From: Bacteroidia bacterium
GTDB lineage: Bacteria > Bacteroidota > Bacteroidia > Flavobacteriales > Flavobacteriaceae
Direction of reading: 5' to 3'
DNA length: 39,822 bases
NCBI GenBank assembly: GCA_030430535.1
Contig: JAUIKY010000033.1
Span: 1-39,822 of the forward strand
Made by a program: the position numbers and the translations under genes. Shown here in pieces: positions 1 to 8,627 of this stretch (the stretch's first letter is position 1; every line of letters begins with the position of its first letter). The notes under the pieces were generated by a model. It was given only the letters and a program-made list of their open reading frames with translations, was not told the origin of the DNA and searched no databases.

Positions 1-2386
1 GAGACCTTTCTATATTTAATAAAGTTGACTTTATAAATGCTTTGTTCTCGACTGCGCTCGAACTGACAGCTATATTTTCATTGTGAATTAAACGACCATC
101 TTTTAATTCATATAATCCATCTTCATTGACTTTGAAACGCTGACGTTCTCCTTTGTCATTCAGCATATATTCAGGTTTGTATTGAATGATATTTTCATAC
201 ATTGATAAAGGTGCAGGATCTAAAGCCGATTCTGTTCTACCTGCCTTACCAACTACGGTTTCAATCTCTGGAATACTGGCTACTGCCATATCCAATTGCT
301 GTAAAACGCGCTTGTTTTCTTCTACCCCAGAATGTGGCATTGAGGTAGGCATTAACAGAAAAGAACCTTCGTTTAATGACGGCATAAACTCTTTACCTGT
401 GTTTTTCATTATGAAAAAGCCTGCTATGACAATTGCTGTAGGTATAGAAAGAAATAATAATTTATTGTCTAAACACCATCTTAAAATACGTGTGTAGTAT
501 TTAATGAATAATGAAAATACACCTAACAAGCCAAAACAAATAATGGCTACAAAAATGAGGTTTAAGAAGATACTTTCGTTTACTCCTAACGGTCGCCAAT
601 ATTCTGCCAATAAGAATACTATTGCCGAAGCCGAAATGATGATGTTGGCAAAGTTTGCTTGTTTATCTGAAATCTTATTTTGAAGATTCAATAAAGCTGT
701 CACACCAAAAGCGATGAGTATGATTCCTAGCCAATATCCATAAATTATTGCTGCTATTCCTAATACTATTAAAACACCGTTTAAAGCATATTTAAAATGT
801 TTTTGAATGCTCTTTTTTCGGAATAAAAAGGCCGCAAACGGTGGAATTAAAAATAAGGCTACAATTATCGAAGCTGTTAATGCAAAGGTTTTAGTAAATG
901 CTAATGGTCTAAATAGTTTCCCTTCTGCACCAATCATTGTAAATACAGGAATAAAACTGATAATGGTTGTCATTACTGCGGTTACGATTGCACCAGATAC
1001 TTCTGATGTTGCGTTGTAAACGACTGTGTTTATTGGTAATTTGTTTTCGTTTTCGTCTAAATGTCTGATGATATTTTCTGAAAGTATGACACCAACATCT
1101 ACCATCGTACCAATAGCAATAGCAATACCTGATAGTGCTACAATATTAGCATCTACACCAAAGAGTTTCATTGCTATAAATACCATTAAAACTGCTACAG
1201 GTAATAAACCAGAGATTAATATGGAAGCACGAAGATTAAATACCATTATGATAATAACTAAAATGGTAATGAGTATTTCTAAAGTTAAGGCTTCATTGAG
1301 TGTACCCAATGTTTCTTGAATCAATTCTGTACGGTCGTAAAATGGTACTATTGTTACTTGTGATGTTCTACCATCTGCTAATGTTTTTGTAGGTAAACCT
1401 GCGCTTAATTCGTTTATTTTGGCTTTTACATTATTGATGACTTCCATTGGGTTTGCACCATAACGTGCTACTACAACGCTACCAACCACTTCTGCACCTT
1501 CTTTATCTAAAATACCACGTCTTGTTGCAGGCCCTAAAGACACTTTTGCCACATCTTTAATTTTGATAGCAGTATAATCTTCTGAAGTGACTACTGCATT
1601 TTCGATGTCTGCTATGGATTTCACATAACCCAAACCACGTACCAGATATTCGGCTTGATTAATTTCTAAAGTTTGTGCTCCAATATCTCGGTTACTTTCT
1701 TTAACTGCTTTTACAATATGGTGTAAACCTATATTGTATTGACGCATTAATTCTGGGTTTACATCTACTTGGTACTCTTGAACATAACCACCAATAGAAG
1801 CAACTTCCGAAACACCACTTGCTGATGATAGTGCGTATTTCACATAGTAGTCTTGTATGCTACGTAATTCATGTAAATCCCAACCACCCGTTACATTTCC
1901 GTTTTCATCACGACCTTCGAGTGTGTACCAAAATATTTGTCCTAAGCCTGTAGCATCTGGACCCAATGTAGGACTAACGCCATCTGGTAATAGACCGCTA
2001 GGTAAGGAATTAAGTTTTTCGAGAATACGACTTCTACTCCAGTAAAACTCTATGTCTTCTTCAAAAATGATATAGATACTTGAAAACCCAAACATAGAAG
2101 AACTACGAATGGTTTTTACTCCAGGAATACCTAACAAGGATGTGGTTAATGGATAGGTAATTTGGTCTTCAATATCTTGTGGGGAACGACCATCCCATTT
2201 GGTAAAAACAATCTGTTGGTTTTCACCTATATCAGGAATAGCATCTACAGCTACAGGATTGCTTGGTAAAAAGCCTGTATCCCAATTAAAAGGTGCATTT
2301 ACAGTTCCCCATCCAACGAAAAGAACGAGTAGTAGAACTGCAACGAGTTTATTTTCTATTAAGAATTTGATGCTTTTATTTAGCAT
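1..2386 (-). CDS. CusA/CzcA-family heavy-metal efflux RND transporter (3' end outside window)
   Basis: Inner-membrane proton-driven RND pump of the heavy-metal (HME) type, expected to export monovalent or divalent metal ions with a membrane-fusion protein and an outer-membrane channel. About 795 codons are visible; family members are usually 1,040 residues or longer, and this one carries extra membrane helices in the middle. The N-terminus has a TM helix, then the HME periplasmic pore region (DAIPDIGENQ near residue 48, the segment ending DITYPL/SLLGIPGV, and DGVSPTLGPDATGLGQIFWY). The TM4 stretch GIAIAIGTMVDVGVI holds the essential intramembrane Asp. The ATG at 2386 gives a normal start. The reading frame is still open at base 1. 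The last visible codons contain a repeat-like motif (see findings). An HYC_CC_PP gene lies just upstream, a common partner in metal-efflux loci. Confidence 0.93.
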   Translation of the reverse strand, partial: MLNKSIKFLIENKLVAVLLLVLFVGWGTVNAPFNWDTGFLPSNPVAVDAIPDIGENQQIVFTKWDGRSPQDIEDQITYPLTTSLLGIPGVKTIRSSSMFGFSSIYIIFEEDIEFYWSRSRILEKLNSLPSGLLPDGVSPTLGPDATGLGQIFWYTLEGRDENGNVTGGWDLHELRSIQDYYVKYALSSASGVSEVASIGGYVQEYQVDVNPELMRQYNIGLHHIVKAVKESNRDIGAQTLEINQAEYLVRGLGYVKSIADIENAVVTSEDYTAIKIKDVAKVSLGPATRRGILDKEGAEVVGSVVVARYGANPMEVINNVKAKINELSAGLPTKTLADGRTSQVTIVPFYDRTELIQETLGTLNEALTLEILITILVIIIMVFNLRASILISGLLPVAVLMVFIAMKLFGVDANIVALSGIAIAIGTMVDVGVILSENIIRHLDENENKLPINTVVYNATSEVSGAIVTAVMTTIISFIPVFTMIGAEGKLFRPLAFTKTFALTASIIVALFLIPPFAAFLFRKKSIQKHFKYALNGVLIVLGIAAIIYGYWLGIILIAFGVTALLNLQNKISDKQANFANIIISASAIVFLLAEYWRPLGVNESIFLNLIFVAIICFGLLGVFSLFIKYYTRILRWCLDNKLLFLSIPTAIVIAGFFIMKNTGKEFMPSLNEGSFLLMPTSMPHSGVEENKRVLQQLDMAVASIPEIETVVGKAGRTESALDPAPLSMYENIIQYKPEYMLNDKGERQRFKVNEDGLYELKDGRLIHNENIAVSSSAVENKAFIKSTLLNIERS
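47..70. repeat. REP-like motif with TCGACTGCGCTCGA core, inside the efflux pump gene
   Basis: Short palindrome-like motif (TTCTCGACTGCGCTCGAAC, then TGACA) of the type scattered through flavobacterial spacers. Related sequences in this window are at 17934-17980, 21658-21684 and 23588-23611. Here it is read in frame in the coding sequence as SSSAVE. It may be chance or a fixed repeat insertion. Confidence 0.45.
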
Positions 2387-2443
2387 TGGTTTTGATAATT
2401 AAACAGTTAGACATTGGCGTTAGGACAACACCGAATACAGCAA

Positions 2444-2474
2444 ATTATCCTTATGACAAAAAGCATAGGATAAT
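2444..2474. other. Hairpin between HYC_CC_PP gene and efflux pump gene
   Basis: ATTATCCTTATG pairs with CATAGGATAAT across an 8-nt loop, with one bulge. No T-run follows on the minus strand, so it is not a typical terminator. It lies in the 107-bp gap between two co-directional genes and could stabilise or separate their transcripts. Confidence 0.4.
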
Positions 2475-2493
2475 ACAGTCTATTGTTTAAAAA

Positions 2494-2907
2494 TCAAATT
2501 AAATAAGTTTCGTCAATCTTGTAGATACGCCTTATGACGAGTGGCGGTTTATATTCTTCGTAGGTCGAAACATTGTTGTCTAAACCTTCAAAAAGATTAA
2601 TGTATGTGTAAAGAAATGAAGCTATGAATACTTGTTGTTCAAAGGTAATTTTATCAACTTGCAATTGTAATTCATCTTGACCTTCAATTGCCATTTGCTT
2701 GTCATCACAACAATTTTTCTTGGTGATTGAACATCCTTCAGTTGAAGGTTTTTCCATTTCCATGCCGCAACCTTTAGCTTTTTTAAGAAAAGCTGTTTCC
2801 ACTAAAGTATCGCCACAATAATGCATATTGAGCGTAAATGACATTGTAGAAAATAGCACTACAAAAGCCATTAGCATAGACATTATTTTATGGAATACTT
2901 GTTTCAT
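2494..2907 (-). CDS. HYC_CC_PP family small membrane/exported protein
   Basis: 137-residue protein with an N-terminal hydrophobic helix (about residues 6-26) followed by the diagnostic HYCGDTL motif, a CC pair in KKNCCDDK, and a PP pair in YKPPLVIRR near the C-terminus. Two more Cys lie at KGCGME and EGCSIT. The function is unknown. The Cys and His residues and the position directly upstream of a CusA-type pump suggest metal binding or handling in the envelope, which is inference. An upstream in-frame Met exists, but the ATG at 2907 is chosen because MKQVFHKIMSML begins a normal signal/TM segment. Confidence 0.8.
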   Translation of the reverse strand: MKQVFHKIMSMLMAFVVLFSTMSFTLNMHYCGDTLVETAFLKKAKGCGMEMEKPSTEGCSITKKNCCDDKQMAIEGQDELQLQVDKITFEQQVFIASFLYTYINLFEGLDNNVSTYEEYKPPLVIRRIYKIDETYLI

Positions 2908-2994
2908 TGTAATTGCGAAGTTACGAAATTTTAACAAATACAAATTTAATTAACAAAAGTTTAGATTTTTAAAATACACGTAAACAACTTGTTA

Positions 2995-3246
2995 TTAGCC
3001 ATTTTCCACAATCTTGATTTCATCTTCCGTTAAACCATACAACTCATATACCATCGCATCTATTTCCTTTTCTGTTTGGGTGATTTGCGTTTGTAGCTCT
3101 TGGGCTTTTTTCTTTTTGTCCTCAAAGAGTTCCAGCCACTCAAACTCGTCTTTTTTGGTAAGCTTTTCGCCACCTGCTTTCTTAATGGCTTTGTTGAGTT
3201 CTTTTATTAAGTCTGCAAAGTCTAACTCGTGCCAGTTTTCGAGTTA
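2995..3246 (-). pseudogene. C-terminal remnant of a type I/IIG restriction-modification enzyme
   Basis: An 82-codon open stretch on the minus strand reads LENWHELDFADLIKELNKAI near its start and ends MVYELYGLTEDEIKIVENG and a stop. The pattern WHELDF...(D/E)FLKEL, a coiled stretch, then VYELYGL(T/D)EEEI.IVE is the typical end of Eco57I/type I-like N6-adenine methylase-nuclease proteins. It begins right after an in-frame stop at 3244-3246 and has no suitable start codon, so the rest of the gene (normally about 1,000 residues) is absent. A neighbouring frame at 3247-3330 (rich in LKKLPL-type residues) may be further decayed sequence of the same gene. Confidence 0.7.
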
Positions 3247-3358
3247 ACGGTAGTTTTTTTAATGAAACTACGCCCCTGCTAGGGAAACGGTACAAGTCGC
3301 CAAACTGCCAAAAAATGTTAATGTTGAAATTAGTGTGATTGCGGTAAAGTAATTGAGG

Positions 3359-4759
3359 TTACTTCCCGATACAGAAATTAGCAAAAATATTGCCCAACAA
3401 ATCGTCATTGGTAATTTCTCCGGTAATTTCACCGAAATGATATAGTGCTTGGCGGATATCAATGGCCAACAAATCGCCCGACAAACCAGTGTCCAATCCG
3501 TATTTTACTTTTTGAACTTCTTCCAAAGCTTTCAAGAGGGCATCGTAGTGACGCGTATTGGTCACTATGGTTTCGTTGTTTCGAAGGGCACCAGTATTCA
3601 CAAAATTTGTGAGCCTTAGTTTTAATTCTTCAACACCTTTTTGGGTTTTTGCAGAAAGCAATTCAATTTCTGGAATGGCATTTTTAAGTTTCTGCTTTTC
3701 ACCATCACTAATAGTATCTACTTTATTGGCTATAACTACCAATGGCTTTTGCGGGTATTTATTCTTGATTTTTTCAATCTCCACTTTTATAGCTTCCAAA
3801 GAGGCTTTCTTTGCAAAAACAGATTCGGCATCAAATAGATAAACAACCACCTGCGATTGGGCTATCTTTTCAAAAGTCTTTTGAATCCCAATCGTTTCAA
3901 CCACATCTTTGGTTTCGCGAATGCCAGCCGTATCGATAAAACGGAACCCTACGCCGCCAATGGAAATCTCGTCTTCAATAGTATCACGGGTCGTTCCGGC
4001 AATATCGCTAACAATGGCGCGCTCTTCGTTAAGTAGGGCGTTCAATAAAGTCGATTTCCCCACATTGGGTTCGCCTACTATAGCTACGGGAATGCCGTTT
4101 TTAATAACGTTTCCAACAGCAAAACTGTCTATTAATCGTTTCAATACAAACACAATGCGGTCTATCAATTCCTTAAATTGGGTTCGGTCTGCAAACTCCA
4201 CATCTTCTTCCGCAAAGTCGAGTTCCAATTCTATGAGGGAAGCAAAATTTAAAAGTTCTTCCCTAAGTTTAGCTATTTCAGATGAAAACCCACCCCGCAT
4301 CTGCTGCATAGCCAATTGGTGCGAGGCTTCATTATCACTCGCTATTAAATCGGCCACAGCTTCCGCCTGACTCAAATCGAGTTTTCCGTTTAAAAAAGCC
4401 CGCAAAGTAAACTCGCCAGCCGATGCCATTCTGCATCCTTTCCGCAAAAACAATTGGATAATTTCTTGTTGGATATAGCTCGAACCGTGGCAAGACACCT
4501 CTACCACATCTTCGCCTGTGTACGAATTGGGGTTTTTAAAAACAGACAACAACACCTCATCTACCGTTTTATCTCCATCAACTATATGCCCCAAATGGAT
4601 CGTATGTGTTTTTTGCTTAGCCAGACGTTTACCTTTCTTTACCGATCTAAAACATGTGTCGGCAATATTTATGGCTTCACTACCCGATAAGCGAACTACA
4701 GCAATTGCACCGGCTCCCGCTGGTGTTGCCAAAGCAACAATGGTATCGTTTTTTATCAT
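3359..4759 (-). CDS. mnmE: tRNA uridine-5-carboxymethylaminomethyl modification GTPase MnmE
   Basis: With MnmG, this protein installs the cmnm5 group on U34 of certain tRNAs in the cytoplasm. The 466-residue length is normal. The N-terminal tetrahydrofolate-binding domain begins DTIVALATPAGAGAIAVVRL. The GTPase domain inserted in the helical domain has G1 GEPNVGKS (229-236), G2 TTRDT (256-260), G3 DTAG (276-279) and G4 NKVD (345-348). It ends in the invariant FCIGK, with catalytic Cys463. The ATG at 4759 sits 4 nt after a perfect -7 box (4764-4771), so the message may be leaderless. It ends about 110 bp from the restriction-modification remnant. Confidence 0.98.
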   Translation of the reverse strand: MIKNDTIVALATPAGAGAIAVVRLSGSEAINIADTCFRSVKKGKRLAKQKTHTIHLGHIVDGDKTVDEVLLSVFKNPNSYTGEDVVEVSCHGSSYIQQEIIQLFLRKGCRMASAGEFTLRAFLNGKLDLSQAEAVADLIASDNEASHQLAMQQMRGGFSSEIAKLREELLNFASLIELELDFAEEDVEFADRTQFKELIDRIVFVLKRLIDSFAVGNVIKNGIPVAIVGEPNVGKSTLLNALLNEERAIVSDIAGTTRDTIEDEISIGGVGFRFIDTAGIRETKDVVETIGIQKTFEKIAQSQVVVYLFDAESVFAKKASLEAIKVEIEKIKNKYPQKPLVVIANKVDTISDGEKQKLKNAIPEIELLSAKTQKGVEELKLRLTNFVNTGALRNNETIVTNTRHYDALLKALEEVQKVKYGLDTGLSGDLLAIDIRQALYHFGEITGEITNDDLLGNIFANFCIGK

Positions 4760-4763
4760 AACA

Positions 4764-4771
4764 CAAAAATA
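4764..4771 (-). promoter_or_regulatory. -7 box (TATTTTTG) of mnmE
   Basis: On the minus strand it reads TATTTTTG, matching the Bacteroidota TAnnTTTG consensus, exactly 4 nt before the mnmE ATG. A TTTG that could act as the -33 element lies 22 nt further upstream (4794-4797), a little wider than usual. The predicted transcription start falls at or next to the start codon. Confidence 0.45.
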
Positions 4772-4860
4772 CTAATAATAGAATGGCCTTATTCAAAATT
4801 AACGATTTTATCAATTTAAAGTTTAACTAAATTTTAACCCTAAATACTATGCTTACACAG

Positions 4861-4868
4861 TACTTTTG
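4861..4868 (+). promoter_or_regulatory. Possible -7 box (TACTTTTG) upstream of the SpoIIAA-like gene
   Basis: A perfect TAnnTTTG match 107 nt before the ATG at 4976, without a convincing -33 element. Between it and the gene lies an inverted repeat, AACACTT-aca-AAGTGTT (4934-4950), that could be an operator or leader hairpin. Confidence 0.35.
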
Positions 4869-4975
4869 CATGAATTTTCTAAAAAAGCAATCCATAAAAT
4901 GTGACTTTCAGATCTTAACGTGTCTAATATACAAACACTTACAAAGTGTTGTTTTTAACCCTATTTGAAATTAAA

Positions 4976-5401
4976 ATGAAACTATTAGAAACCGATTTTG
5001 CCAATCAAATCTTAAAAACTGTTGAAAATAAAATGGGCGATGTTTATTTTTTTGAAAACATTGCCGTTGTTGAGCTGCGTGAAGGTGTTCATTTTGATAT
5101 GAACAATTCTGCAACTATTATTAATGAATTGGAAAGCTATTTTGGTAATACAAAACCGTATGGTATTGTAGCCAATAGGATAAATTCCTATTCAATCAAT
5201 CTGATGGACGCCCCACATTTTAGAACACAAGCGAAAAACTTGAAAGCTTATGGCGTGGTTGGGCATGATTTGGCCAGTAAAATGAATGCCGAAATAGAAA
5301 ATGGGTTTTGCGTTTCAGAAAAGATAGATTACAACACCATTACGGAAGCCATAAAAACAGTTTCAGAAAAAGTGAAAAGTAGCATGTTTTCCTTAAACTA
5401 A
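4976..5401 (+). CDS. STAS/SpoIIAA-like domain protein of unknown function
   Basis: 141-residue soluble protein with the alternating pattern of a SpoIIAA/STAS-like alpha-beta fold: VYFFENIAVVELREG, then a helix, PYGIVANRINSYSIN, AYGVVGHD and a C-terminal helix. I do not recognise a catalytic motif. Similar proteins are common as single genes in Flavobacteriaceae. The start at MKLLETDF (4976) is preferred over an upstream in-frame Met because it follows an A-rich leader (TTGAAATTAAA), typical for this group. It converges on and overlaps the 3' end of the CvfB-type gene by 9 bp. Confidence 0.65.
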   Translation: MKLLETDFANQILKTVENKMGDVYFFENIAVVELREGVHFDMNNSATIINELESYFGNTKPYGIVANRINSYSINLMDAPHFRTQAKNLKAYGVVGHDLASKMNAEIENGFCVSEKIDYNTITEAIKTVSEKVKSSMFSLN

Positions 5402-6223
5402 GCGAATACCGTCCGGGCTTAATTCTATTTTACGTTGTTTGTATAAACTGCCAATGGCTTTTTTGAAGTTCTTTTTACTCATTTGCAAAACTTCCTTGAT
5501 GTCTTCGGGAGACGACTTATCGGTTAAGGCCAAATAGCCACCATTATCCTGAAGTTCCTGCAAAACCTTTTCTGCATTAGGTTCTATATTTCGATAGCCT
5601 ACTTGCTCTAAAACAATATCCAGCTTGTTGCCGGGGCGTATTTTTTTAACAATGCCTTTCAGTTTATCGCCTACACTTAAATCTTTGAAAATATTACTAT
5701 TAAAAATAAGGCCTGTATGCTTTTTATTGACAATAACGTTCATGCCCATATCCGATGGATGCGACACAATTAAATCGACCTCATCAAATTCCTTAACGGT
5801 TAAGTCCTTATTATCTAAAAATCGATTGGTTTTACTGGAAGCCACTAGCCTATTGGTTTTTTCGTCCAAATAGCAATATACCAGATACCAACCTCCGGGT
5901 TTCATTTTAAAGGCCTGTTCCTTAAAAGGGCAAAACAATTCTTTTACCAAACCCCAATCTAAAAAAGCACCGTATTCGGTAACTTGATTGCATCGCAACA
6001 AGGCAAAATCGCCTTTCATGATATAGGGTTTATCGGTGGTTGCTACAGGTCTTTCCTCATTGTCCAAATAGACAAAAACCTCCAACTCGTCCCAAATTTT
6101 AAAACTTTCGGGCACGTAACGGTTTGGAAGCAACACTTCTTCATCATCCTTATCAATTAAATACACCCCGTGGTCTGTTTCACGAAGTATTTCCATTGTA
6201 TTTATTTCGCCTAATCTAATCAT
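5393..6223 (-). CDS. CvfB-family S1 RNA-binding protein
   Basis: 276-residue protein of the CvfB/YitL family: N-terminal S1-like domains (TDHGVYLIDKDDEEVLLPNRYVP and CNQVTEYGAFLDWGLVKELF), a further S1-like region (GLIFNSNIF...GDKLKGIVKKIRPGNKLDIVL), and a winged-helix end with AL..KSSPEDIKEVLQMSKKNFKKAIG. Family members bind RNA and affect expression of diverse genes; the exact target here is unknown. The start at MIRLGEI (6223) is chosen because a -7 box lies 4 nt upstream. A longer reading to 6316 would run into the DUF2853 terminator. Confidence 0.88.
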   Translation of the reverse strand: MIRLGEINTMEILRETDHGVYLIDKDDEEVLLPNRYVPESFKIWDELEVFVYLDNEERPVATTDKPYIMKGDFALLRCNQVTEYGAFLDWGLVKELFCPFKEQAFKMKPGGWYLVYCYLDEKTNRLVASSKTNRFLDNKDLTVKEFDEVDLIVSHPSDMGMNVIVNKKHTGLIFNSNIFKDLSVGDKLKGIVKKIRPGNKLDIVLEQVGYRNIEPNAEKVLQELQDNGGYLALTDKSSPEDIKEVLQMSKKNFKKAIGSLYKQRKIELSPDGIRLV

Positions 6224-6227
6224 GCAG

Positions 6228-6235
6228 CAAAGGTA
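6228..6235 (-). promoter_or_regulatory. -7 box (TACCTTTG) of the CvfB-family gene
   Basis: A perfect TAnnTTTG on the minus strand, separated from the ATG at 6223 by 4 nt (CTGC). This spacing is identical to that at mnmE and implies a leaderless transcript. I see no good -33 element at the usual distance. Confidence 0.5.
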
Positions 6236-6297
6236 GTGATAGCGTTGTTTATAATCATAATTACAAACCATAATTTCTTTGTTGGTAAAATCGAAAT

Positions 6298-6330
6298 AAA
6301 AAAAGCGTCGCAACATGCAACGCTTTTTTT
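6298..6330 (-). terminator. Rho-independent terminator of the DUF2853 gene
   Basis: A perfect 11-bp stem (AAAAAAAGCGT with ACGCTTTTTTT) around an 11-nt loop, 19 nt after the DUF2853 stop codon, ends in a T-run on the minus strand. It separates that gene from the downstream CvfB-type gene. Confidence 0.85.
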
Positions 6331-6348
6331 ATTTGTGTAAATCCAATT

Positions 6349-6687
6349 TTAGTACACCGACTCTTTTTTGAAATGCTTGGTCAATAAATAATATACTACG
6401 GCACGATACTTATTGCGGTTGGATTTTCCGTAGGTTTCCATAACGGCGTCAATGCCCTTGTCTAACTCTGGTCCGTCTTTCAACCCTAATTTTTTAATTA
6501 AAAAGTTAGTTTTAACCGTTGCCAATTCCGACTCGTCCGATCCCGAAACCGTTGCTGCATCAGCATTATAAATAGATGGTCCGCAGCCAATGGTTACTTT
6601 AGTCAATAAATCCATGTCTGCGCTAACGCCGCACTTTTCTTTTAAATCTTCAGCATATTTTGCAATAAGCTCGTCTCTTTTACTCAT
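6349..6687 (-). CDS. DUF2853 family protein
   Basis: 112-residue soluble, helical, Lys-rich protein that fits the DUF2853 family: an N-terminal helix with MSKRDELIAKYAEDLKEK, the central KVTIGCGPSIYNADAATVSG, and an end with KYRAVVYYLLTKHF. A structure is known for the family, but no function that I can name. It is a single-gene unit with its own terminator and a 127-bp spacer from menD on the other side. Confidence 0.85.
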   Translation of the reverse strand: MSKRDELIAKYAEDLKEKCGVSADMDLLTKVTIGCGPSIYNADAATVSGSDESELATVKTNFLIKKLGLKDGPELDKGIDAVMETYGKSNRNKYRAVVYYLLTKHFKKESVY

Positions 6688-6814
6688 AATTCTTTTTGTT
6701 TTTAAGTATTAGTGAAATAATTAATTGATAACCCTTTAAAGGTAACTATTTTTTTAGACACATAAAACCCCTATGCGTCACTTGTTTTAATCATCACCCT
6801 TTTTCAAGAGAAAA

Positions 6815-8575
6815 TTACTTAATGAACTCAAAATAATTTAACAGTATTTCGTCATTTACGGTTTTAGGAGTAAATACTTCGAGCAATTTAGGCTGACTGC
6901 CTTCATCATAAAATGAGTTTAAAGCTGTTTTTAAGCCTTCATCATCATTTACAGATTGATAGTTAAAACTAAACATATCGCACAAATGCTTTGCTGTATG
7001 CTTGTGGTTGGTTTCAAAATAGGTGTCGAAATTCTCGGTGTTTTTATGACCTGGTAGAATTCTGAAAATACCACCGCCCTGATTGTTTATTACAATAATT
7101 CTGAAATTATTCGGAATGTAATTATTCCAAAGCGCATTGCTATCGTACAAAAAGCCTAAATCGCCCGTTACAAAAGTAGTCCGCTTTTCGCTGGCCACTG
7201 CAAAACCGATGGCTGTTGACGTGCTCCCGTCAATACCACTAGTTCCCCGATTGCAATATACCTCTAAACTTTTATCGAGTTTGAATAATTGCGTATAACG
7301 GATGGCCGAACTGTTACCCACTTGCAGTACCGAATTTTCGGGAACGGACTTCAGTACACGACTGAATACTTTAAAATCCGAAAATGGGATATCTTCCAAA
7401 TAGGCTCTGTGGTTTTTTAATCGCCGATGTTTAATGGCCCTCCATTTGGGTTTGTAACTGCTTTTTACATAATGTGTCACCTTGGGCAAAAATGTTTCAA
7501 AGAAATGGTTTGGAGTGGTTTCAATATGGTTTTCCAAACAAAAAAATGTGTCGTATGCCGTTTTGGGGTCGATGTGCCAATGATGTTTGGGCTGAAACTT
7601 TCGTAAAATTTGCTTTATTTTTTTTGAAACTACCAATCCGCCAAACGTAAGCAAAATATCAGGTTGCAATTCCTTTTGTTCTTCAGCGGAAAGCGGAGCG
7701 ATAATCTGGTCTATGCTGGGGAAAAAACCGGAGTGGTGCAAATTGGATGTGGTTTCGGTAAACACCAAAATACTATCGTCTTGTGCCAACTCGTCCAACC
7801 ATTTCTTATCGATTTGATTGGGTTGGTTTACCCCTACCAAAATTATTTTTTTGGTGGCCGAATTCCAATCTTCCAAACAGGATTTTAAAACATAGTCTTC
7901 AATTTCTGGTTCCTTTTCGGTGTCCTCAATAGCTTTGGGATTAACCGTAAGTTTATCTGTGGTTTCATAAAGCGGTTCATCCAATGGAATATTGATGTGC
8001 ACCGGGCCCTTTTTTAAAATAGCAAAGTTAATGGCGGTGTTGATTTCTTCTTCGTTGAAGATTTGAATGTCTTTTTGAAGTCCTAAAAACCGTTCGAATT
8101 TATTTTCCAAATTCTTAAAAATGGGCAATTCTTCGTGACTGGGCACATTCTTTTCGTCTTTTAAATCGAGCTTTAAATTGGCCGAATATAGAATGTGGTT
8201 ATCAAACACATTTTTTTGATTAATGGTTTGCCCGTCTCCAATACCCACCAAGTGCTTTGGTCTATCGGCCGAAAGCACCACCAACGGAATATCGCTGTAA
8301 AAAGCTTCAGCTACCGCTGGGTAATAATTGAGCAACGCACTGCCCGAAGTACATACTACGGCCGTAGGCTCTTGCAGCTTTTGGGCGATGCCCAAAGCAA
8401 AAAATGCAGCGCAACGCTCGTCAACAATACTGTAACAGGAAAAGAAATCATCATTGGTAAAACCAATGGTTAAAGGTGCATTTCGGCTACCCGGGGAAAT
8501 TACAATATGCTTAATGCCTTTAGCTTTGCACAACTGTACAATAGTCTGCGCCAGGGGGATTTTTGGATACGTCAT
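6815..8575 (-). CDS. menD: 2-succinyl-5-enolpyruvyl-6-hydroxy-3-cyclohexene-1-carboxylate synthase (MenD)
   Basis: Thiamine-diphosphate enzyme joining isochorismate with 2-oxoglutarate-derived succinic semialdehyde in menaquinone synthesis. 586 residues, slightly longer than the usual 550-560. SPGSRNAPL (27-35) and the DERCAAFFALG segment with the ThDP-activating Glu53 lie in the N-terminal domain. VVCTSGSALLNYYPAVAEA and SADRPKHLVGIGDGQTINQ follow. The C-terminal cofactor domain has GNSSAIRYTQLF, RGTSGIDGSTSTAIGFA, VTGDLGFLYDSNALW and NNQGGGIFRILPG. It is last in a minus-strand operon with menF and a thioesterase. A TATTTTTG box at 8594-8601 could add an internal promoter. Confidence 0.97.
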   Translation of the reverse strand: MTYPKIPLAQTIVQLCKAKGIKHIVISPGSRNAPLTIGFTNDDFFSCYSIVDERCAAFFALGIAQKLQEPTAVVCTSGSALLNYYPAVAEAFYSDIPLVVLSADRPKHLVGIGDGQTINQKNVFDNHILYSANLKLDLKDEKNVPSHEELPIFKNLENKFERFLGLQKDIQIFNEEEINTAINFAILKKGPVHINIPLDEPLYETTDKLTVNPKAIEDTEKEPEIEDYVLKSCLEDWNSATKKIILVGVNQPNQIDKKWLDELAQDDSILVFTETTSNLHHSGFFPSIDQIIAPLSAEEQKELQPDILLTFGGLVVSKKIKQILRKFQPKHHWHIDPKTAYDTFFCLENHIETTPNHFFETFLPKVTHYVKSSYKPKWRAIKHRRLKNHRAYLEDIPFSDFKVFSRVLKSVPENSVLQVGNSSAIRYTQLFKLDKSLEVYCNRGTSGIDGSTSTAIGFAVASEKRTTFVTGDLGFLYDSNALWNNYIPNNFRIIVINNQGGGIFRILPGHKNTENFDTYFETNHKHTAKHLCDMFSFNYQSVNDDEGLKTALNSFYDEGSQPKLLEVFTPKTVNDEILLNYFEFIK

Positions 8576-8627
8576 GTAGTTTTATTCAATAGCCAAAAAT
8601 AACAAATTAGCTTGCCAATAAAAATGC

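Noticed and set aside
3268-3462. Reading frame of 64 codons overlapping the 3' end of mnmE
   Set aside because: It is out of frame with mnmE, has no family features, and overlaps a firmly identified gene; a shadow frame.
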